A stretch of DNA of 35,525 nucleotides from Streptomyces silaceus (lineage in GTDB: Bacteria > Actinomycetota > Actinomycetes > Streptomycetales > Streptomycetaceae): positions 1-35,525 of the forward strand of contig NZ_LIRJ01000041.1 in the NCBI RefSeq assembly GCF_001419745.1, in the 5' to 3' direction. A program made the position numbers and the translations under genes. Positions 30,285-35,525 of the stretch are shown in pieces. How positions within the stretch are numbered: position 1 is the stretch's first letter; every line of letters begins with the position of its first letter. Under the pieces are notes generated by a model. The model was not told the origin of the DNA. It was given only the letters and a program-made list of their open reading frames with translations, and did not search any database.

Positions 30285-32204
30285 ATGACCATTCTCGACA
30301 CCATTCGGGGACCGCGCGACCTCAAGTCGCTGACCGAGGCGCAACTCGGTGAACTGGCCGAGGAGATCAGGGAGTTCCTGGTGCACGCGGTCGCCAGGAC
30401 AGGCGGTCACCTCGGGCCCAACCTGGGGGTGGTCGAGCTCTCCATCGCCCTCCACCGGGTCTTCGAGTCGCCGGTCGACCGCATCGTCTGGGACACCGGC
30501 CACCAAAGCTACGTACACAAGCTTTTGACGGGCCGTCAGGACTTCTCGAAGCTGCGCGGCAAGGGCGGCCTGTCCGGCTATCCCTCGCGCGAGGAGTCCG
30601 AGCACGACATCGTCGAGAACAGTCACGCCTCGACCGCGCTCGGCTGGGCCGACGGACTGGCCAAGGCCCGCCAGGTGCTCGGCGAGCGCGGCCACGTGGT
30701 CGCCGTCATCGGCGACGGCGCGCTCACCGGCGGCATGGCCTGGGAGGCGCTCAACAACATCGCGGCCGCGAAGGACCGGCCGCTGATCATCGTCGTGAAC
30801 GACAACGAACGCTCCTACGCCCCGACCATCGGCGGCCTCGCCAACCACCTCGCCACGCTGCGCACGACCGACGGCTACGAGCGGGTGCTCGCCTGGGGCA
30901 AGGACATACTCCAGCGCACCCCGGTGGTGGGGCGCACCCTCTACGAGTCGCTGCACGGCGCCAAGAAGGGCTTCAAGGACGCCTTCGCGCCGCAGGGCAT
31001 GTTCGAGGACCTGGGCCTCAAGTACGTCGGGCCGATCGACGGTCACGACACCGGCGCCGTCGAGTCGGCGCTGCGCCGCGCGAAACGCTTCCACGGACCC
31101 GTCCTCGTCCACTGCCTGACGGAGAAGGGGCGCGGCTACGAACCCGCGCTCGCCGACGAGGCCGACCGCTTCCACACCGTCGGCGTCATGGACCCGCTCA
31201 CCTGCGAACCCCTCGCCCCGTCCAACGGCCCCTCCTGGACCTCCGTGTTCGGGGACGAGATCGTCCGCATCGGCGCCGAGCGCGAGGACGTCGTCGCCAT
31301 CACCGCGGCCATGCTCGGCCCGGTCGGCCTGACGAAGTTCGCCGAGGCCTACCCCGACCGCGTGTGGGACGTCGGCATCGCCGAGCAGCACGCCGCTGTC
31401 TCCGCCGCCGGGCTCGCGACCGGCGGGCTCCACCCGGTCGTCGCCGTGTACGCCACCTTCCTCAACCGCGCCTTCGACCAGCTCCTCATGGACGTCGCGC
31501 TGCACCGGTGCGGGGTCACGTTCGTGCTCGACCGGGCCGGTGTCACCGGCGTGGACGGCGCGTCCCACAACGGCATGTGGGACCTCTCCGTCCTCCAGGT
31601 GGTGCCGGGGCTCAGGATCGCCGCGCCCCGCGACGCCGACCAGCTGCGGACGCAGCTACGGGAGGCGGTCGCGGTGGACGACGCGCCGACGCTCATCCGC
31701 TTCCCCAAGGAGTCGGTGGGGCCCGCGATCCCCGCCGTCGACCGGCTCGGCGGCATGGACGTGCTGCTCCAGGAGCCCGCCGCGCCGGACGCGGACGTGC
31801 TGCTCGTCGCGGTCGGCGTGATGGCGCCGGTCTGCCTGCAGGCCGCCGAGCTGCTGCGCGAGCGCGGGCTGCGCTGCACCGTCGTCGACCCGCGCTGGGT
31901 CAAGCCGGTCGACGCGGAGCTGCCCGCGCTCGCCGCCCGCCACCGCGTCGTGGCCGTCGTCGAGGACAACAGCCGGTCCGCCGGGGTCGGCGCGGCCGTC
32001 GCGCTCGCGCTCGGCGAGGCCGAAGTGGACGTACCCGTCAGGAGGTTCGGTATCCCCGAGCAGTTCCTCGCGCACGCCAAGCGGGGCGAGGTGCTCGCCG
32101 ACATCGGGCTCACGCCCGTCGAGATCGCGGGGCGGATCAGCGCCACGCTGGCGGCCAAGGAAGGCGCGGGGGAGTCCGGTCCAGGCAAGGAGCACAGCTC
32201 ATGA
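30285..32204 (+). CDS. dxs: 1-deoxy-D-xylulose-5-phosphate synthase
   Basis: A 639-residue thiamine diphosphate enzyme and the first step of the MEP pathway (pyruvate plus glyceraldehyde 3-phosphate to DXP). The thiamine-binding motif is [16 protein letters not shown], and [15 protein letters not shown] carries the conserved histidine. [18 protein letters not shown] belongs to the transketolase-type centre. The N-terminus [16 protein letters not shown] is standard for the family, and GGGGGCC precedes ATG 30285. The stop overlaps the aminotransferase start by ATGA. Together with ispG it brings C5 precursor synthesis into the hopanoid operon. Confidence 0.97.
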   Translation: MTILDTIRGPRDLKSLTEAQLGELAEEIREFLVHAVARTGGHLGPNLGVVELSIALHRVFESPVDRIVWDTGHQSYVHKLLTGRQDFSKLRGKGGLSGYPSREESEHDIVENSHASTALGWADGLAKARQVLGERGHVVAVIGDGALTGGMAWEALNNIAAAKDRPLIIVVNDNERSYAPTIGGLANHLATLRTTDGYERVLAWGKDILQRTPVVGRTLYESLHGAKKGFKDAFAPQGMFEDLGLKYVGPIDGHDTGAVESALRRAKRFHGPVLVHCLTEKGRGYEPALADEADRFHTVGVMDPLTCEPLAPSNGPSWTSVFGDEIVRIGAEREDVVAITAAMLGPVGLTKFAEAYPDRVWDVGIAEQHAAVSAAGLATGGLHPVVAVYATFLNRAFDQLLMDVALHRCGVTFVLDRAGVTGVDGASHNGMWDLSVLQVVPGLRIAAPRDADQLRTQLREAVAVDDAPTLIRFPKESVGPAIPAVDRLGGMDVLLQEPAAPDADVLLVAVGVMAPVCLQAAELLRERGLRCTVVDPRWVKPVDAELPALAARHRVVAVVEDNSRSAGVGAAVALALGEAEVDVPVRRFGIPEQFLAHAKRGEVLADIGLTPVEIAGRISATLAAKEGAGESGPGKEHSS

Positions 32205-33586
32205 CCAAGGAGTTCGACCTCGGCGGACTGCTCGCCGAGCGGGGTGCCGAGCGCTACGAACTGCACGCGCGGCACCTCAACCACCAGCTGCCGCGCATGC
32301 TGCACACCATCGGCTTCGACAAGGTCTACGAGCGGGCCGAGGGCGCGTACTTCTGGGACGCGGAGGGCAACGACTACCTCGACATGCTCGCGGGCTTCGG
32401 CGTGATGGGCCTCGGCCGGCACCACCCCGTCGTCCGCAAGGCGCTGCACGACGTCCTGGACGCCTCCCTCGCCGACCTCACGCGGTTCGACTGCCAGCCG
32501 CTGCCCGGACTGCTCGCCGAGCGGCTGCTCACGCACAGCCCGCACCTGGACCGGGTCTTCTTCGGCAACAGCGGCACCGAGGCCGTCGAGACCGCGCTGA
32601 AGTTCGCGCGCTACGCGACCGGACGGCCGCGGGTGCTCTACTGCGCGCACGCCTTCCACGGCCTGACCACCGGATCCCTCTCCGTCAACGGCGAGAGCGG
32701 CTTCCGGGACGGCTTCGCGCCGCTGCTGCCCGACACGGCGGTCCCGCTCGGCGATCTGGACGCCCTGCGCCGCGAGCTGAAGAAGGGCGACGTCGCCGGG
32801 CTGATCGTCGAGCCGATCCAGGGCAAGGGCGTGCACGAGACGCCGCCCGGCTATCTGCGCGCCGCCCAGGAGCTGCTGCACCAGCACAAGGCGCTGCTGA
32901 TCGCGGACGAGGTGCAGACCGGCCTCGGCAGGACCGGTGACTTCTACGCGTACCAGCACGAGGAGGGGGTCGAGCCCGATCTCGTCTGCGTCGCCAAGGC
33001 CCTGTCGGGCGGCTATGTGCCGGTCGGCGCGACGCTCGGCAAGGACTGGATCTTCAAGAAGGTCTACTCCTCGATGGACCGGGTGCTCGTGCACTCGGCG
33101 AGCTTCGGCTCCAACGCCCAGGCGATGGCGGCCGGGCTCGCGGTCCTGGCCGTGATGGACGACGAGAGGATCGTCGAGAACGCGCGCGTGACCGGGGAAC
33201 TGCTCAGGTCACGGCTCGCCGCGCTCGTCGACCGCTACGAACTGCTGAGCGAGGTGCGCGGCCGGGGGCTCATGGTCGGCATCGAGTTCGGGCGGCCCTC
33301 GTCGCTGAAGCTGCGCGGGCGCTGGACGATGCTGCAGGCCGCCCGCAAGGGGCTCTTCGCGCAGATGGTCGTCGTACCGCTGCTGCAGAAGCACCGCATC
33401 CTCACGCAGGTCTCCGGCGACCACCTGGAGGTCATCAAGCTGATTCCGCCGCTGACGGTGGGGGAGAAGGAGGTGGACCGCTTCGTGGCCGCCTTCACCG
33501 CCGTGATGGACGACGCGCACAGCGGCGGCGGGCTGATGTGGGACTTCGGCAAGACGCTCGTGAAGCAGGCGGTCGCGAACCGCTGA
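32201..33586 (+). CDS. hpnO: HpnO, hopanoid side-chain aminotransferase
   Basis: A 461-residue class III PLP-dependent aminotransferase that introduces the C35 amino group to make aminobacteriohopanetriol. Motifs: [18 protein letters not shown], the [15 protein letters not shown]sp-containing segment, and [14 protein letters not shown] with the PLP lysine. The start ATG 32201 overlaps the dxs stop by ATGA, with AAGGAG nine bases upstream. It is the last gene of the hopanoid operon, which therefore ends with the C35 tail. Genes for further sugar additions (hpnI, hpnJ, hpnK) are absent. Confidence 0.88.
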   Translation: MTKEFDLGGLLAERGAERYELHARHLNHQLPRMLHTIGFDKVYERAEGAYFWDAEGNDYLDMLAGFGVMGLGRHHPVVRKALHDVLDASLADLTRFDCQPLPGLLAERLLTHSPHLDRVFFGNSGTEAVETALKFARYATGRPRVLYCAHAFHGLTTGSLSVNGESGFRDGFAPLLPDTAVPLGDLDALRRELKKGDVAGLIVEPIQGKGVHETPPGYLRAAQELLHQHKALLIADEVQTGLGRTGDFYAYQHEEGVEPDLVCVAKALSGGYVPVGATLGKDWIFKKVYSSMDRVLVHSASFGSNAQAMAAGLAVLAVMDDERIVENARVTGELLRSRLAALVDRYELLSEVRGRGLMVGIEFGRPSSLKLRGRWTMLQAARKGLFAQMVVVPLLQKHRILTQVSGDHLEVIKLIPPLTVGEKEVDRFVAAFTAVMDDAHSGGGLMWDFGKTLVKQAVANR

Positions 33587-33686
33587 GCGGGGCGGTCGCC
33601 GGCCCGCAACGGCGGGAGGCCGTCGCCTGGTGACGGCGGGCGGTCGCCGGCCGGTGACGACACAGACCTGGGTCTTCTGCCGCCTT

Positions 33687-33701
33687 TTGCCTCTCGGGCA
33701 A
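33687..33701. promoter_or_regulatory. XRE-type operator, copy 1
   Basis: TTGCCTCTCGGGCAA is a 15-bp palindrome (TTGCC-N5-GGCAA). It is one of two copies with centres 20 bp apart, about two helical turns, directly upstream of the XRE-cupin gene. Confidence 0.55.
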
Positions 33702-33706
33702 GAAAG

Positions 33707-33721
33707 TTGCCCGAGAGGCAA
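33707..33721. promoter_or_regulatory. XRE-type operator, copy 2
   Basis: TTGCCCGAGAGGCAA is the complement-oriented copy of the same TTGCC-N5-GGCAA element. It ends 20 bp before the start codon at 33742. Together the two copies also make a perfect 15-bp-stem hairpin, so they could double as the hopanoid operon terminator. Confidence 0.55.
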
Positions 33722-33741
33722 GGCTCTGGCTCAATCGAACC

Positions 33742-34368
33742 ATGAGCCCTGCCGAGCCCGCCGAGCCGCCGGAGGCGGCCGACGCGCTGCCCGCCGTCGC
33801 GCCCCAGCTGCGCGAACTGCGCCGCCGCGCGAATCTCACGCTGGAGGCCGCGGCCCGCACCGCCGGGCTCTCGCCCGCCCATCTGTCCCGCCTGGAGACG
33901 GGCCAGCGCCAGCCGTCGCTGCCGATGCTGCTCGCGCTCGCACGGATCTACGGTACGACGGTCTCGGAGCTGCTCGGCGAGACGGTCGCCGACCGGGACG
34001 CGGTCGTGCGCGCGGCCGACATGGAGCCCACCCGGGCCGGCGGCTGGACCTACTGGCAGGCGGGCGCGCCGGGCCGCGGCATGCAGTCCCTGCGCGTCCA
34101 CGTGCCGCACGGCGCGCAGGGCGACATCGTGCGCGTCCACCCGGGCGAGGAGTGGCTGTACGTCCTGAAGGGGCGGCTGCGGCTGCGCCTCGGGGACACC
34201 TCGCACACGCTCGGGCCCGGGGACAGCGCGCACTTCGACTCGCTGACCCCGCACCGGATCGCCGCCGCCGACCAGGGCGGCGCCGACCTCCTCTTCGTCC
34301 ACACACTGCTGCAGAGCCCCGCCACCGCGCTGTGCCTCGGTGGCCCCACCCAGGGAGACCCGACATGA
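33742..34368 (+). CDS. XRE-family transcriptional regulator with cupin sensor domain
   Basis: A 208-residue regulator. The N-terminal helix-turn-helix (about residues 22-78) reads LRELRRRANLTLEAAARTAG then LSPAHLSRLETGQRQPSLPM. The C-terminal RmlC-like cupin (about 110-195) shows HPGEEWLYVLKGRLRLRLGD and PGDSAHFDSLTPHRI. Proteins of this type sense small metabolites or metals through the cupin; the ligand is unknown. Two TTGCC-N5-GGCAA palindromes immediately upstream suggest autoregulation. There is no Shine-Dalgarno before ATG 33742, so the message may be leaderless. The next gene overlaps by ATGA, and the pair forms one operon. Confidence 0.9.
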   Translation: MSPAEPAEPPEAADALPAVAPQLRELRRRANLTLEAAARTAGLSPAHLSRLETGQRQPSLPMLLALARIYGTTVSELLGETVADRDAVVRAADMEPTRAGGWTYWQAGAPGRGMQSLRVHVPHGAQGDIVRVHPGEEWLYVLKGRLRLRLGDTSHTLGPGDSAHFDSLTPHRIAAADQGGADLLFVHTLLQSPATALCLGGPTQGDPT

Positions 34369-34535
34369 CGGAACCCGAGCCGCAGGGCCCCACCCAGGAG
34401 CAGCCCGCCCGCAGGTCCATGGAGGAGAAGTTCCCCCGGGCCCTGTGGGTCCGCCTGATCATCTATGTGGCGGTGGGCCACCTCTTCGCGGCCTTCATCT
34501 ATCTGCTGTTCGAGCTGGGGGCGCAGAACCAGTAG
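34365..34535 (+). CDS. DUF6126 family small membrane protein
   Basis: A 56-residue protein, ATG 34365 to TAG 34535. A hydrophilic Pro/Gln/Glu-rich N-terminus is followed by KFPRALWVRLIIYVAVGHLF, then a single membrane span of about 20 residues ending in YLLFELGAQNQ. The KFPRALWVRL...GHLF signature is conserved in actinobacterial small proteins beside XRE-cupin regulators, where it is called DUF6126. Its role is unknown. Its ATGA overlap with the regulator argues for coupled translation, perhaps as a membrane partner. The stop is 18 bp from the stop of the convergent phosphatase gene. Confidence 0.85.
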   Translation: MTEPEPQGPTQEQPARRSMEEKFPRALWVRLIIYVAVGHLFAAFIYLLFELGAQNQ

Positions 34536-34553
34536 GCCCGGCCGGAGGCGGAC

Positions 34554-35351
34554 TCAGTCGAGGAGGCGCTCGCGCAGCCGCTCGCGGGTCCCGCCGCTCA
34601 GCCGCAGGCCCTCGGAGAGGTACGTGTCCACGTCGCCCCAGGTCTGCTCGATCGTCTCGAACGCCGCCGCCAGGTACTCGGCACGGGCGTCGAAGAGCGG
34701 GTTGAGCAGCTCCATGACCTCCGGCGACATCGCGCTCGGGGAGTCGTCGGAGCGCTGGACCTTGTAGCGGCGGTGCGCCGCGTTCGACTCCAGGTAGTCC
34801 GCCTCGATGGCGTCGCGCTCGACGCCGACGGCGAGGAGGGTCACCGCTATGGACAGGCCCGCGCGGTCCTTGCCGGCCGCGCAGTGCATCAGGGCGGGCA
34901 CGCTGTCCTCGGCGAGCGCGTGCAGCACCTGGCTGTGCTCGGCGGTGCGCTCCTTGATGATCGTGCGGTACGAGGACGACATCCGTCCGGCGGCCTTGCC
35001 GTCGGACAGGAGCGCGCGCAGCTGGTCGAGGTCGCCGTCGCGGACCATCTTCCAGAACTCCGCGCCGTCGGCCGGGTCGGTCAGCGGCAGGTTCACGTTG
35101 CGCACACCGGGCAGCGTGACGTCGGGGCCCTCCAGACGCTGGTCGGCCGCGTTGCGGAAGTCGAAGACCGTGTGCAGGCCCAGCGAGGAGAGGAACGCCG
35201 CGTCGGCCTCGGTGGCGTGCGCGAGGTGACCGCTGCGGAACAGCCGGCCCGCGCGGACGCGGCGGCCGTCCACCGTCGGCAGCCCGCCCACGTCACGGAA
35301 GTTGCGCACTCCGGCAAGCTCGGGCTCTGTCGACGGGACCTGCTGCGTCAC
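34554..35351 (-). CDS. Tyrosine-protein phosphatase-like protein (PtpB/dual-specificity type)
   Basis: A 265-residue soluble phosphatase of the Mycobacterium PtpB type. N-terminal landmarks are GVRNFRDVGGLPTVDGRRVR and GRLFRSGHL. The P-loop HCAAGKDRAG gives the catalytic Cys157 in the CX5R motif, with Lys and Asp in the loop as in the PtpB-like lipid/protein phosphatases. No signal peptide is seen. It may act on phosphotyrosine, phosphoserine or phosphoinositides; this cannot be decided here. GTG 35351 is chosen because GAGGAG stands just upstream. The gene is convergent with DUF6126. Confidence 0.9.
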   Translation of the reverse strand: MTQQVPSTEPELAGVRNFRDVGGLPTVDGRRVRAGRLFRSGHLAHATEADAAFLSSLGLHTVFDFRNAADQRLEGPDVTLPGVRNVNLPLTDPADGAEFWKMVRDGDLDQLRALLSDGKAAGRMSSSYRTIIKERTAEHSQVLHALAEDSVPALMHCAAGKDRAGLSIAVTLLAVGVERDAIEADYLESNAAHRRYKVQRSDDSPSAMSPEVMELLNPLFDARAEYLAAAFETIEQTWGDVDTYLSEGLRLSGGTRERLRERLLD

Positions 35352-35525
35352 GGGCTCTCCTCAAGCTCTGCGGCCGGCGCGACTCGCCGGTGATGGCGCC
35401 TTCGACGATACGACATGGGTTCCTTGGGCAATCACCCTTGTGACGTGCTCATCACTCACCCGCACGACGGCCCCGCCGCACGCCTTCGAGAGGGGCGCGC
35501 ACGCCCCCTCTCACCCGCCCCGCGC
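35352..35525. other. Upstream region of the phosphatase gene, window edge
   Basis: 174 bp with no supportable gene. TATCGT lies on the minus strand near 35410 and TTGCCC near 35431, but their 15-bp spacing is short. No other signal is evident before the window ends. Confidence 0.3.

Noticed and set aside
33590..33655. Repeated GCGGTCGCCGGCC segments after hpnO
   Set aside because: Two short copies in very GC-rich sequence with no symmetric arrangement. I could not assign a role.

Overview
The window is very GC-rich, with strong third-position GC bias, short or overlapping ATGA/GTGA gene junctions, many GTG starts and several starts without a clear Shine-Dalgarno. Gene content and order point to a Streptomyces (or close relative) chromosome. 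From memory, the order resembles the S. coelicolor SCO67xx region, which runs from an SCO6745-family gene through idi and zitB to the hopanoid operon. Nothing suggests phage, insertion sequences, CRISPR or stable RNA genes.

Left part (1-11.5 kb): housekeeping and accessory genes. An ABC-F ATPase faces the RNA-binding protein Tex across a strong hairpin. Upstream of tex lie a 58-residue LPFR-motif small protein and an SCO6745-family gene. Then come a GlxA-type DJ-1/AraC regulator and a stand-alone DJ-1/PfpI protein, an enoyl-CoA hydratase, a DUF308/HdeD membrane protein, an anti-sigma-type ATPase, isopentenyl diphosphate isomerase (idi), and an unusual methyltransferase-acetyltransferase fusion preceded by a probable 24-residue leader peptide.

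Middle part (11.8-20.5 kb): a cation diffusion facilitator (zitB-like, with Zur-box-like sites upstream) and a 650-bp gene-free, repeat-containing region. Then comes a tightly overlapping cassette: a CDP-alcohol phosphotransferase (apparently starting at CTG), a nucleotidyltransferase, a dehydrogenase of the sn-glycerol-1-phosphate (archaeal-type) family, a second CDP-alcohol phosphotransferase and a family 2 glycosyltransferase, followed by an ABC-2 permease and a TagH/Wzt-like ATPase. I infer that it makes and exports a phospho-polyol glycoconjugate, possibly built on the archaeal glycerol phosphate enantiomer. It ends at a 13-bp-stem terminator and is the best candidate for an undescribed system here.

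Right part (20.8-33.6 kb): a complete hopanoid operon. HpnC, HpnD and HpnE make squalene from farnesyl diphosphate supplied by a polyprenyl synthase; Shc cyclises it; HpnH, HpnG and HpnO build the C35 aminohopanoid side chain. The MEP-pathway genes ispG and dxs are embedded in the operon, and idi lies about 10 kb away. The window ends with a cupin-type XRE regulator preceded by two copies of a 15-bp palindrome, a DUF6126 small membrane protein, and a convergent tyrosine-phosphatase-like gene.
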